Below are positions 35,785 to 44,010 of a stretch of DNA of 64,000 nucleotides, piece by piece. The notes under the pieces were generated by a model. The model saw only the letters and a list, made by a program, of their open reading frames with translations. It did no database searches and was not told the origin of the DNA. The position numbers and the translations under genes are program-made. This stretch comes from Denitromonas iodatirespirans. GTDB lineage: Bacteria > Pseudomonadota > Gammaproteobacteria > Burkholderiales > Rhodocyclaceae. Position 1 is the first letter of the stretch. Each line of letters opens with the position of its first letter. The DNA lies in assembly GCF_018524365.1 (NCBI RefSeq), contig NZ_JAEKFT010000010.1:62001-126000 (forward strand), written 5' to 3'.

Positions 35785-36405
35785 ATGGACGCGCACCTCA
35801 TCGAACTGGCCCGCCGGCTCGACAACCTCATCCGCCTCGGCACCATCCACAGCGTGGATCTGCCGAACGCGCGCGCCCGCGTCACCATCGGCGGCCTCAC
35901 CACCGCCTGGCTGCCGTGGATGGCCGAGCGCGCCGGCACCACCCGCCAATGGTCCGCCCCCACCGTCGGCGAGCAGGTTATGGTGCTCTCCCCGGGAGGC
36001 GACTTCGCCGCCGGCGTCATCCTCATGAGCGCCTACAGCACCGCCAGCGCGGCCCCCAGCAACAGCGACACCGAACACCTCACCGTCTATCCCGACGGCG
36101 CCCGCATCGCCTACGACCACGCCACCGGCGCCCTCACCGCCACCGGCGTGCAAACCGCCACCTTGCAGTCCGCCGGGCTGGTCACCATCGACGCCCCCGA
36201 CACCCACATCACCGGCACCCTCACCGTCGACCAGCTGCTCACCTATGGCAACGGCCTGTCCGGCACCGGTGGTAGCAACGGCAACCAGATCAGCGGCGAC
36301 TTCACCCACGCCTCCGGCCAGCTCTCCAGCAACGGCATCGTGCTCGACAGCCACCAGCACACCGGCGTGCAGCCCGGCGGCAGCACCACCGGAGGCCCGG
36401 TATGA
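35785..36405 (+). CDS. V: Baseplate assembly / spike protein (P2 gpV family)
   Basis: 206 residues (P2 gpV 211). N-terminal OB-fold (IHSVDLPNARARVTIGGLTTAWLPWMAERAG, GEQVMVLSPGGDFAAGVIL) and a C-terminal beta-helical spike that ends in histidine-rich VLDSHQHTGVQPGG, the iron-binding tip motif (HxH) of P2-like spikes. First gene of the baseplate unit. There is no ribosome site; the (CG)6 tract lies directly before it. Confidence 0.94.
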   Translation: MDAHLIELARRLDNLIRLGTIHSVDLPNARARVTIGGLTTAWLPWMAERAGTTRQWSAPTVGEQVMVLSPGGDFAAGVILMSAYSTASAAPSNSDTEHLTVYPDGARIAYDHATGALTATGVQTATLQSAGLVTIDAPDTHITGTLTVDQLLTYGNGLSGTGGSNGNQISGDFTHASGQLSSNGIVLDSHQHTGVQPGGSTTGGPV

Positions 36406-36749
36406 GCTGGCTGGGCATCGCCACCACCGACGGCACACGCCTCGACGGGCTCGACCACATCGCCCAGTCCGTGCGCGACATCCTCACCACCGCCGTTGGC
36501 TCGCGCCTCATGCGCCGAAGCTACGGCAGCAACATCCCGGACCTCATCGACCAGCCCATGAACGGCACCACCCTGCTGCGCCTGTCCGCCGCCGCCGTCG
36601 TCGCCCTGCGCCGCTGGGAGCCGCGCATCCGCCTGACGCGGGTCCGCTTCACCGTCGGCGGCGCCGGTGTGCTCACCGTCGACATGGACATCGCCCTGGC
36701 TGACCAGAGCGCCGCCCAGTCGCTCACGCTCGCCCTCGGAGCCGCCTGA
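36402..36749 (+). CDS. W: Baseplate wedge protein (P2 gpW family)
   Basis: 115 residues, the same as P2 gpW. GLDHIAQSVRDILTTAVGSRLMRRSYGSNIPDLID is the classical gp25/lysozyme-like signature. It overlaps V and J by 4 and 1 bases. Confidence 0.95.
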   Translation: MSWLGIATTDGTRLDGLDHIAQSVRDILTTAVGSRLMRRSYGSNIPDLIDQPMNGTTLLRLSAAAVVALRRWEPRIRLTRVRFTVGGAGVLTVDMDIALADQSAAQSLTLALGAA

Positions 36750-37660
36750 TGGCCGACCTCATCGACCTCTCCCTGCTCCCCGCGCCGGCCGTCATCGAGC
36801 CGCTCGACTACGAGACCATCCTCGCCAAGCGCAAAGCGCGCCTCATCGCCCTCACCCCGGCCGAAGACCAGGCCGCCATGGCCGCCACGCTCGCGCTCGA
36901 ATCCGAGCCCATCGTCAAGCTGCTCGAAGAAAACGCCTACCGCGAACTCATCCTGCGCGGCCGCATCAACGACGCCGCCCGCGCCTGCATGCTCCCCTGG
37001 GCCACCGGCGCAGACCTCGACAACCTCGCCGCCCTCTACGAGGTCGAGCGCCTCACCATCGTCCCCGCCGACCCCGAGGCAATCCCGCCGGTCGCCGCGG
37101 TCATGGAGTCCGACACCGCCCTGCGCCGTCGCGTCCAGCTCGCCCCCGCCGCCATGACCAACGCAGGCACCCGCGACGCCTACGTGTTTCACGCCCTGTC
37201 GGCCGACGGCCTGGTCAAGGACGTCAAGGTCTCCAGCCCCGCCGGCGGCGACGTGCTCGTCACCGTCCTCTCCCACGATGGGGACGGCACCGCCGACGTT
37301 GCCCTGCTCGGCATCGTCGGCACCGCACTGGCCGCCGATGACGTCAAGGCACTGTGCGACACCGTCATCGTCCAGAGCGCAACCATCGTTACCTACAGCA
37401 TCGACGCCACCATCACCGTGCTGCCCGGACCCTCGCCGCAGTCGGTACTCGACGCCGCCCAAGCCGCCATCGACGCCGCCGTGGCCGAGCTGCACGCCAT
37501 CGGGCGTGACGTCACCCTGTCCGCCCTCTACGCCGCCATCCACCAGCCCGGCGCCCAGGGCGTCGCGCTCGCAAGCCCGGTGGCCGACATCGTCGTCAGC
37601 GACACCGAAGCCGCCTGGTGCACCGGCATCACCCTCACCCTTGCCGGGGTGGGAGAATGA
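36749..37660 (+). CDS. J: Baseplate assembly protein J (P2 gpJ family)
   Basis: 303 residues, P2 gpJ 302. The family blocks DYETILAKRKARLIAL, ARACMLPWATGADLDNLAALYEVERL and YVFHALSADGLVKDVKVSSPAGGDVLVTVLS are clear. It builds the edge of the baseplate wedges. Confidence 0.95.
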   Translation: MADLIDLSLLPAPAVIEPLDYETILAKRKARLIALTPAEDQAAMAATLALESEPIVKLLEENAYRELILRGRINDAARACMLPWATGADLDNLAALYEVERLTIVPADPEAIPPVAAVMESDTALRRRVQLAPAAMTNAGTRDAYVFHALSADGLVKDVKVSSPAGGDVLVTVLSHDGDGTADVALLGIVGTALAADDVKALCDTVIVQSATIVTYSIDATITVLPGPSPQSVLDAAQAAIDAAVAELHAIGRDVTLSALYAAIHQPGAQGVALASPVADIVVSDTEAAWCTGITLTLAGVGE

Positions 37661-38229
37661 CCCTGCTGCCGCCCAGCGCCAGCACGCTCGAGCGCCGCCT
37701 CGCCGAAACGCTCGCCGACGCCCAGGCGCTTGCCGTGCCCGCCAACCTGTGGGATCCGTGGGCCTGCCCCGCTGTCGCCCTGCCTGCGCTCGCCTGGGCG
37801 TTGCGCGTTGATGAGTGGGACGACGCCTGGCCCGAGCCGGTACGCCGCCAGGTGTGCGCCGACGCCATCGAGACCCACCGCCGCCGCGGCACCCGTGCCA
37901 GCCTCCAGCGCGCCCTGCGCGCCGTCGGCCTGGTCAACGACGCCTTCGGCTGGACCGCAGAAATCGTCGAAGGCGTCGCCGCCCTGCGCTACGACGCCAC
38001 CGCCAACTACGACGGCACCCGCGACCACGGTTCCGACGTCAACTGGGCCGCCTACACCGTCACCCTCAACCGCCCGGTCACTGTCGAGCAGGCCGCCTCC
38101 GCCCGCCGCCTGCTCGAAGCCACCGCCCCAGCCCGCTGTGAGCTCTACGAGTTCAACTACGAGGCCACCGCCTATCTCTACGGCGGGCAAACCACCTACG
38201 ACGGGTCGATCACCCATGGAGCAGTCTGA
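37657..38229 (+). CDS. I: Tail protein I (P2 gpI family)
   Basis: 190 residues from the ATG at 37657, which overlaps the J stop (GGGAG before it). It contains LWDPWACPAVALPALAWALRVDEWDDAWPEPVRRQV and THRRRGTRASLQRALRAVG, both diagnostic of gpI. It connects wedges to tail fibres. Confidence 0.94.
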   Translation: MTLLPPSASTLERRLAETLADAQALAVPANLWDPWACPAVALPALAWALRVDEWDDAWPEPVRRQVCADAIETHRRRGTRASLQRALRAVGLVNDAFGWTAEIVEGVAALRYDATANYDGTRDHGSDVNWAAYTVTLNRPVTVEQAASARRLLEATAPARCELYEFNYEATAYLYGGQTTYDGSITHGAV

Positions 38230-39185
38230 TGGCAAACCTCACCGAAATCGCCCAATGGGAAAACGGCATCTACCGCATCGAGACCACCGACCCGGTCCTC
38301 GGCGGCGAGAACGGCATCGCCAACGCCGGCATCAAGCAGCTCGCCAACCGCACCGCCTACCTCAAGGCGCTTGTCGACGCCATCAACGGCAACTACGCCA
38401 CCCAGGCCTATGTCGCCGCTCAAATCGCTGCCCTGCTCGACAGCTCGCCGGCAGCGCTCGACACCCTCAATGAACTGGCCGCCGCGCTGGGAGACGACCC
38501 CAACTTCGCCACCACCATGACCAACGCGCTGGCCGGCAAGCAGCCGCTCGACGCCACGCTCACCGCGCTGGCTGCGCTGGCCACGTCGGCCGACAAGCTC
38601 ATCTACGCGACGGGCGCTGACAGCTTCGCGCTCGCCTCCCTGACGGCCTTTGGCCGATCGCTCATTGCGTCGGCTTCCGCGAGCGCTGCCAAAGCGACGA
38701 TGGGCATCGTCGATGCCCCGGTCGGCTCGTTGATCATCATGCCGGGCACCTCGGCGCCGACCGGCTACATCAAGGCCAACGGATCACTGCTGTCTCGCGC
38801 CACGTATGCCGACCTGTGGGCCTATGCATCGGGCAGCGGGAACATGGCGGCGTCCGACGGCGCATGGCAAGACGGCCAATTTTCCCCCGGCGACGGCAGC
38901 ACCACATTCCGCATCCCTGACTGGCGCGGCAATCACTTGCGCGGCTGGGACGACGGCCGAGGCGTCAACTCAGGTCGGGGCATTGGCACCCTGGAGCTCG
39001 ACGACATCAAGGGGCACTCCCACAGCTTCAATTACGCCGCGGGGAATTGGAATATTGGCAACGCGTCGCCGTTCTCTACCGTAAACGCGAACCGTGACAT
39101 CTATGGATCGGGTACCACCGAGTCGACGGGAATCGCTGAGAACCGAGTCAGAAACATCGCTCAGCTCATCTGCATCAAATACTGA
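38229..39185 (+). CDS. H: Tail fibre protein (P2 gpH-type, short form)
   Basis: 318 residues, less than half of P2 gpH (669). The N-terminus (WENGIYRIETTDPVLGGENGIANAGIKQLANRTAYLK) attaches to the baseplate. The middle is the repeat LDSSPAALDTLNELAAALGDDPNFATTMTNALAGKQ. The C-terminal part is the collar/receptor domain (PVGSLIIMPGTSAPTGYIKANGSLLSR ... FRIPDWRGNHLRGWDDG) ending AQLICIKY. It determines host range. Confidence 0.9.
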   Translation: MANLTEIAQWENGIYRIETTDPVLGGENGIANAGIKQLANRTAYLKALVDAINGNYATQAYVAAQIAALLDSSPAALDTLNELAAALGDDPNFATTMTNALAGKQPLDATLTALAALATSADKLIYATGADSFALASLTAFGRSLIASASASAAKATMGIVDAPVGSLIIMPGTSAPTGYIKANGSLLSRATYADLWAYASGSGNMAASDGAWQDGQFSPGDGSTTFRIPDWRGNHLRGWDDGRGVNSGRGIGTLELDDIKGHSHSFNYAAGNWNIGNASPFSTVNANRDIYGSGTTESTGIAENRVRNIAQLICIKY

Positions 39186-39193
39186 GGCCGATC

Positions 39194-39700
39194 ATGGACA
39201 TTTATCACTATCACCCAGACTCTGGCGAGTTCATTGGCGTATCCATTGCAGACCCATCCCCACTTGAACCCGGCACCTATCTAATCCCCGCCTTCGCCAC
39301 GTCTGCGCCGCCACCGGAGCCAGAGCTTGGCAAAATCGCCGCTTGGGTCGGCGGCGCATGGCGCCTTGACCCCGCCCCCGCTCCGCAGCCGCCAATAGAG
39401 CCGCCAGAGCCCACTGAACCCACGGAAGAAGAAATCATTGCCGAGCTCGCCGCCGCAGTGCAGTCCCACCTCGACACCGCTGCGCGCGCCGTCGGCTACG
39501 ACAGCATCGCCTCCGCCGTCACCTACGCAGAAGAGCCCGCTGTCGCCAAGTTTCAGGCAGAAGGCCGCACCTTCCGCGCCTGGCGCTCGCTGGTTTGGGA
39601 GGCGTGCTACCAGATCATGGCCGACGTGCAGTCCAACGCCAGGCCCATCCCGTCAGCTGCCGAGCTGATCGCTGAGCTGCCCGCGCTGGTCTTGCCATAA
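39194..39700 (+). CDS. Tail fibre assembly-type protein (DUF4376-like)
   Basis: 168 residues. Short N-terminal fibre-tip-like part (IYHYHPDSGEFIGVSIADPSPLEPG), a Pro-rich linker, then the DUF4376-like helical domain (VQSHLDTAARAVGYDSIASAVTYAEEPAVAKFQAEG ... FRAWRSLVWEACYQIM). It takes the place of P2 gpG, the chaperone of fibre folding. Confidence 0.8.
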   Translation: MDIYHYHPDSGEFIGVSIADPSPLEPGTYLIPAFATSAPPPEPELGKIAAWVGGAWRLDPAPAPQPPIEPPEPTEPTEEEIIAELAAAVQSHLDTAARAVGYDSIASAVTYAEEPAVAKFQAEGRTFRAWRSLVWEACYQIMADVQSNARPIPSAAELIAELPALVLP

Positions 39701-39719
39701 CACCTTCCGGAGAAACCCC

Positions 39720-40220
39720 ATGACACTCCTCGACCGCCTCCGCGCCATCAAGCCCACCGCCTGGGCCGTGCTGGCCTTCATCGTCGCCATCATCCTCGGC
39801 ATTCTCTCGGCCATTGAAGCCCATGCCGAACAGGGCTTCCGCGTCGCGCTCGGGCGCACCGTCGTCAATTCCTCGGCCACCTTCGGCGAGTTCGGCTACG
39901 AATTCCCCTCCGGCTGGGAACTCACCGGCACCGCCATGGGCGCCACCGACACCAAGCGCGGCCAGCAGGGCGAGGTACAAGCCCTGTCCTTCAGCCGCCT
40001 CGTACGGCCCGACTGGCACCTGGCCGGCGCCAACGTCTACCTGCGACTCGGCGTCGCCTACGTCGATGGTGCCGAGCTGATCGGCGACACCAACTTCCGC
40101 CTCGGGATCGGCCTCGAGTGGCAGCGCGCGCTGCAGATCGAGTATGTGCACTGGTCGTCCGCCGGCATACACCAGCCCAACACCGGCATCGACGGAGTGC
40201 AACTGCGCTTTATCTACTGA
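39720..40220 (+). CDS. PagL-like lipid A 3-O-deacylase (outer-membrane, phage-encoded)
   Basis: 166 residues. Residues 1-37 are a signal sequence with a long hydrophobic segment and cleavage at AHA-EQ. The rest is a small beta-barrel ending in LRFIY with a terminal aromatic residue. The C-terminal motif HWSSAGIHQPNTGID matches the active site of PagL: His144, Ser146 and Asp158 sit at the exact spacing of the His-x-Ser ... Glu triad (Glu replaced by Asp, the oxyanion Asn by Ser). PagL removes the 3-O acyl chain of lipid A. Its place in the tail-fibre region suggests surface modification in the lysogen. Activity is unproven because of the two substitutions. Confidence 0.72.
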   Translation: MTLLDRLRAIKPTAWAVLAFIVAIILGILSAIEAHAEQGFRVALGRTVVNSSATFGEFGYEFPSGWELTGTAMGATDTKRGQQGEVQALSFSRLVRPDWHLAGANVYLRLGVAYVDGAELIGDTNFRLGIGLEWQRALQIEYVHWSSAGIHQPNTGIDGVQLRFIY

Positions 40221-40254
40221 CCCCTCGCCACACAACACCGCGCGCCCAAAAACC

Positions 40255-40263
40255 CGCGCGCGC
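40255..40263. promoter_or_regulatory. (CG)4C tract before gene FI
   Basis: Nine alternating bases in the 40221-40327 gap with CCACACAACAC 27 bases upstream, mirroring the arrangement before V. Probably part of the late promoter of the sheath unit. Confidence 0.4.
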
Positions 40264-40327
40264 ACGGCAAGCTGGCCCCGTATTGATTGACTGACATCCG
40301 GCCGCGACGCTCACAGGAGACCCGCCC

Positions 40328-41500
40328 ATGCCCACCGATTACCACCACGGCGTCCGCGTCGTCGAGATCAACGAGGGCACCCGCCCCATCCGGCTGATTG
40401 CCACCGCCATCATCGGAATCGTCTGCACCGCCGACGACGCCGACGCCACCGTCTTCCCGCTCGACACCCCGGTGCTCGTCACCAACGCGCTCACCGCGAT
40501 CGGCAGCGCCGGCAGCGCCGGAACGCTCGCCAAAACGCTCGACGCCATCGCCGACCAGGGCGGCCCGGTCGTCGTCGTGGTGCGCGTCGCCGAAGGCATC
40601 GACGAAGCGGCCACCACCACCAACGTCATCGGCACCGTCACCGCCGGCGGCCAATACACCGGCATGCAGGCCCTGCTCGCCGCCGAGACCAAGGTCGGCG
40701 TGCGCCCGCGCATCCTCGCCTGCCCGGGCGTCGATACCCTCGCCGTCGCCACTGCCCTAGCCACGATTGCCGAGAAGCTGCGCGCCTTTGCCTACGTGTC
40801 CGCCTGGGGCTGCGACACCGTGTCTGACGCCATCGCCTACCGCGCCAACTTCAGCCAGCGCGAGCTCATGCTCATCTGGCCCGACTTCCTCGAGTGGGAC
40901 GTCGTCGCCAGCGCAGAAGCCACCGCCTGGGCCACCGCCCGCGCCGTCGGCCTGCGCGCCAAGATCGACGAGCAAGTCGGCTGGCACAAAACCCTGTCCA
41001 ACGTCGGCGTCAATGGCGTCACCGGCATCAGCAAAGACGTCTTCTTCGAGCTGCAGAACCCGGCCAGCGACGCCACCTTGCTCAATGCCGACGAGGTCAC
41101 CACCCTCATCCGCCGCGACGGCTTCCGCTTCTGGGGCTCGCGCACCTGCTCGGCCGACCCGCTCTTCGCCTTCGAGAACTACGTGCGCACCGCCCAGGTG
41201 CTGGCCGACTCCATCGCCGAGGCCCACTTCTGGGCCGTCGACAAGCCCATGCACCCCTCGCTGGTCAAGGACATCATCGAGGGCGTGAACGCCAAGTTCC
41301 GCGAACTCAAGGCGCTGGGCTACATCATCGACGGCCAGGCGTGGTACGACGCCGAGGTCAATAGCGAGACCACCCTCAAGAGCGGCAAGCTCTACATCGA
41401 CTACGACTACACCCCCGTGCCGCCGCTGGAAAACCTCGTCTTCCAGCAGCGCATCACCGACCGCTACCTCATCGACTTCGCCGACCGCATCAACGCCTGA
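40328..41500 (+). CDS. FI: Tail sheath protein (P2 gpFI family)
   Basis: 390 residues (P2 396). DYHHGVRVVEINEGTRPIRLIATAIIGIVCTADDAD, the VVVRVAEGIDEAATTTNVIG segment and a C-terminal domain with GYIIDGQAWYDAEVNSETTLKSGKLYIDYDYTPVPPLENL. Forms the contractile sheath. Confidence 0.96.
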   Translation: MPTDYHHGVRVVEINEGTRPIRLIATAIIGIVCTADDADATVFPLDTPVLVTNALTAIGSAGSAGTLAKTLDAIADQGGPVVVVVRVAEGIDEAATTTNVIGTVTAGGQYTGMQALLAAETKVGVRPRILACPGVDTLAVATALATIAEKLRAFAYVSAWGCDTVSDAIAYRANFSQRELMLIWPDFLEWDVVASAEATAWATARAVGLRAKIDEQVGWHKTLSNVGVNGVTGISKDVFFELQNPASDATLLNADEVTTLIRRDGFRFWGSRTCSADPLFAFENYVRTAQVLADSIAEAHFWAVDKPMHPSLVKDIIEGVNAKFRELKALGYIIDGQAWYDAEVNSETTLKSGKLYIDYDYTPVPPLENLVFQQRITDRYLIDFADRINA

Positions 41501-41532
41501 TCGCCTGACCCCGGCCACAACGGAGAACGCCA

Positions 41533-42036
41533 ATGCTCCCCCGCAAACTGAAAAACTTCGCCTGGTTCGCCGATGGTGTCAGCTACGTCGGCCAGGCCTC
41601 CGAAATCACCCTGCCCAGCCTCTCGCGCAAGACCGAAGAGATGCGCAACGGCGGCATGAACGCCCCCATCGACAGCGACATGGGCATGGAAGGCATGACC
41701 ATGGAGGTCACCACCGGCCTGGCGCGCGAGCTCTTCACCGGCTTCGGGCACCCCAAGGCCGACGGCGTGCTGTGGCGCTTCACCGGTGCCTACCAGGAAA
41801 GCACCTCCGGCGCTGTCACCGCCGTCGAGATCGTTGCCCGTGGCCGTTACAAGGAAATCAACATGGGCAACGCCAAGGCCGGCGAAGACGCGCCCATCAA
41901 GCTGTCCATGTCGCTCGCCTACTACAAGCTCACCATCGACAACGAGGTGGTCGTCGAAGTCGACCCGATCAACTTCGTCGAAGTCATCAACGGCGAAGAC
42001 CGCCTGGCGGCCCAGAAAGCCGCGCTCGGCATCTGA
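41533..42036 (+). CDS. FII: Major tail tube protein (P2 gpFII family)
   Basis: 167 residues (P2 172). MLPRKLKNFAWFADGVSYVGQASEITLPSLSRKTEEMRNGGM is a typical gpFII start. Forms the inner tube. Confidence 0.96.
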   Translation: MLPRKLKNFAWFADGVSYVGQASEITLPSLSRKTEEMRNGGMNAPIDSDMGMEGMTMEVTTGLARELFTGFGHPKADGVLWRFTGAYQESTSGAVTAVEIVARGRYKEINMGNAKAGEDAPIKLSMSLAYYKLTIDNEVVVEVDPINFVEVINGEDRLAAQKAALGI

Positions 42037-42056
42037 CCCATCACCTGGAGACCTTC

Positions 42057-43028
42057 ATGAGCACCTCGCGCGAACGTACCGGGCTCGAGCCCCAGGACCT
42101 CACGAACTGGAAGACCGAGCAGAAAACCGACATGGGCTTCGTCGCGGGTAAGAAGTCGAGCACCTCCGTTACCCTTCCGTCACCCCCTCACCAGGTCGCA
42201 GATCAACTCGAGCAGCTCTATGCCAAGCGCACCCTCACCGGGGAGATTGAAATTTTCGGGCCGGGCGGCGAGAAAATCCCGCTCGGCGGAAGCTACGGTG
42301 ATTTGTACCTGGATCGCGTCATCAGCGGTCTAGCGCTCCCGCCGAGCGGCGGACTTGCAAACGTCGTCGGTCCGGGTGTCGCGTATGTCAACGGTGCTCG
42401 TGTCGCGTCGGTCGGGGCGAGCATCACGCTATCGGCGAACTCAGACAACTACATCGACTTTACATCTTCAGGCGCGTTTGTCGTGTCGCCTGTCGCCGCC
42501 GCCGCTGCGGCGCCTTCGGTCGCGTCCGACAGCATCCGACTCGGCTACGTCACCACCAACGCGACGACCGTCACAGCCCGCGTGACTGCTGCGCTCGACA
42601 GCCTCGGCAACTGGATGGGCAATACCATGCAAATGGACGCCTGCCAGCTACGGCGGGCAAATAACGCCAGCCTTGGCGGGACTGTCGTCAGTCTGTCATT
42701 CCCGGCCGGGAGCGTGCTGCTCGACAACGCGCACATGTACGACTCGACGCTTCCGACACGCATCACGATCCAGCGGGCCGGGCTGTACAAGGTCAGCTAT
42801 TCGGCGGTGCTCGGCAACGGCGCGATTGATTCTGTCCGGCTGCGCCTCAACGGTGCAACTGACACCCGATTCCCGACGCTCTTTACTCCGGCCGGCCTGC
42901 TGACGCCGCAGTCTGCATGGGAGGTCTATCTTGCGGTCGGAGACTACATCGAGTGCCAGATCACGCCCAATACGACGACGCAGCCCTACGCGTATTACAC
43001 CTATTTCTCAGCCGTGAGGATTGGCTGA
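42057..43028 (+). CDS. Tail fibre/spike-like protein with C-terminal C1q/TNF-like domain
   Basis: 323 residues from the ATG at 42057 (CTGGAG upstream). The N-terminus (LTNWKTEQKTDMGFVAGKK) is short and charged. A Gly/Ala-rich beta region follows (about 75-170), then a C1q-type jelly roll (MYDSTLPTRITIQRAGLYKVSYSAVLGNG ... LRLNGATDTRFP ... VGDYIECQITPNTTT), a common trimeric receptor-binding head. It lies where P2 has only a short gap between FII and E. Third codon positions here are visibly less GC-rich than in neighbours, suggesting separate acquisition. Confidence 0.72.
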   Translation: MSTSRERTGLEPQDLTNWKTEQKTDMGFVAGKKSSTSVTLPSPPHQVADQLEQLYAKRTLTGEIEIFGPGGEKIPLGGSYGDLYLDRVISGLALPPSGGLANVVGPGVAYVNGARVASVGASITLSANSDNYIDFTSSGAFVVSPVAAAAAAPSVASDSIRLGYVTTNATTVTARVTAALDSLGNWMGNTMQMDACQLRRANNASLGGTVVSLSFPAGSVLLDNAHMYDSTLPTRITIQRAGLYKVSYSAVLGNGAIDSVRLRLNGATDTRFPTLFTPAGLLTPQSAWEVYLAVGDYIECQITPNTTTQPYAYYTYFSAVRIG

Positions 43029-43978
43029 TGGCAAAGCTGCTCATGCCTGAGCACATCAAACTGATCGGCACGAACCTATGCAGCGACGTTACCTATAGCG
43101 GCGTGGGTGAGGCCGGATGGCGGTTGATGTGGGGCGCGAATTGGGATTGGGACGGATGGGTCAAACCACAGATTGACCTGATGATCGGCAACGGCGTCGG
43201 ATGCAATGCGGTACGAGTACAAGGCGCGGCATATGCTGTGCAGAACGGCACGATTGCAATGTCCGACTACCTCGCGCGCTGGTCACAGGTCATCGAATAC
43301 TGTCGCGACCGTGGCGTCTATGTGTATCCATGCGGATGCACGATTGATCTGGATACGAATTTCACGCTGCCCATCGCAACCATCGGGGCTGTGTTTGCCG
43401 AGATTTTCCGGCATCACCAGCAGTACGACAACGTGATTGGCATCGACATCATCCAAGAGACGACGAACACCGACACGGACGGATGGACGGCCATGAAGCC
43501 GCGCATGGCTTCGCTGATCGCTGACATCAAGTCTCGCGGGGTAACACTGCCGCTGACGTTCTCGTCGTCTGAGTTTCTGGATTCCGGGTATCCGCGCCTG
43601 CTCGAAGTCGCGCACTTGTTTGACTACATCGACCTGCACCCGTACTACCGCGCGGCGAACATCTACGACCTCGATTCACTGCTCGCAGCCTACCCTGACA
43701 AAGACATCATCATGGCTGAGTCGGGGGCCGAAGTGAGCTGGACGACGCGCGACAACCAACTCACGCAGATTCGCCGCATGCTCGATCTTGCGCGCATTGG
43801 ACATCCGCGCATGCGCGGGCTGTTTGTCTGGTCCTCGACCGATCCGGCCGACCCCAACATTCTGGCCGGCAAAGCGTGGGGGCAATACGATTGGGACCAC
43901 ATCCCGCGCCATGACCGGCTGAACTTGATCCGGCGCTATACGGGTGGCAGCGTGTCACGTGCCAACCGCGTGCGTTAA
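43028..43978 (+). CDS. GH-A clan glycoside hydrolase-like protein (cellulase/GH5-like), possible tail depolymerase
   Basis: 316 residues, overlapping the C1q-like gene by one base. A TIM-barrel GH-A pattern is visible: Arg63 in NAVRVQG after strand 3, Glu144 in IDIIQET (acid/base, usually Asn-Glu, here Gln-Glu), His204-x-Tyr206 in DLHPYYR and Glu231 in IIMAESGAE (nucleophile). No signal peptide, so export with the virion is likely. Codon use is less GC-biased than in tail genes. It may cut a capsule or exopolysaccharide on the host surface. A non-hydrolytic binding role is possible because of the Gln before the acid. Confidence 0.68.
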   Translation: MAKLLMPEHIKLIGTNLCSDVTYSGVGEAGWRLMWGANWDWDGWVKPQIDLMIGNGVGCNAVRVQGAAYAVQNGTIAMSDYLARWSQVIEYCRDRGVYVYPCGCTIDLDTNFTLPIATIGAVFAEIFRHHQQYDNVIGIDIIQETTNTDTDGWTAMKPRMASLIADIKSRGVTLPLTFSSSEFLDSGYPRLLEVAHLFDYIDLHPYYRAANIYDLDSLLAAYPDKDIIMAESGAEVSWTTRDNQLTQIRRMLDLARIGHPRMRGLFVWSSTDPADPNILAGKAWGQYDWDHIPRHDRLNLIRRYTGGSVSRANRVR

Positions 43979-44010
43979 TTTCTAATCCCCTCAGCACGTG
44001 GCGACCGCGG

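Noticed and set aside
39615-40265. Minus-strand frame of about 216 codons opposite the PagL-like gene
   Set aside because: Translation is Gly/Val/Glu-rich antisense sequence without start signals; the plus-strand gene has a signal peptide and active-site motif.
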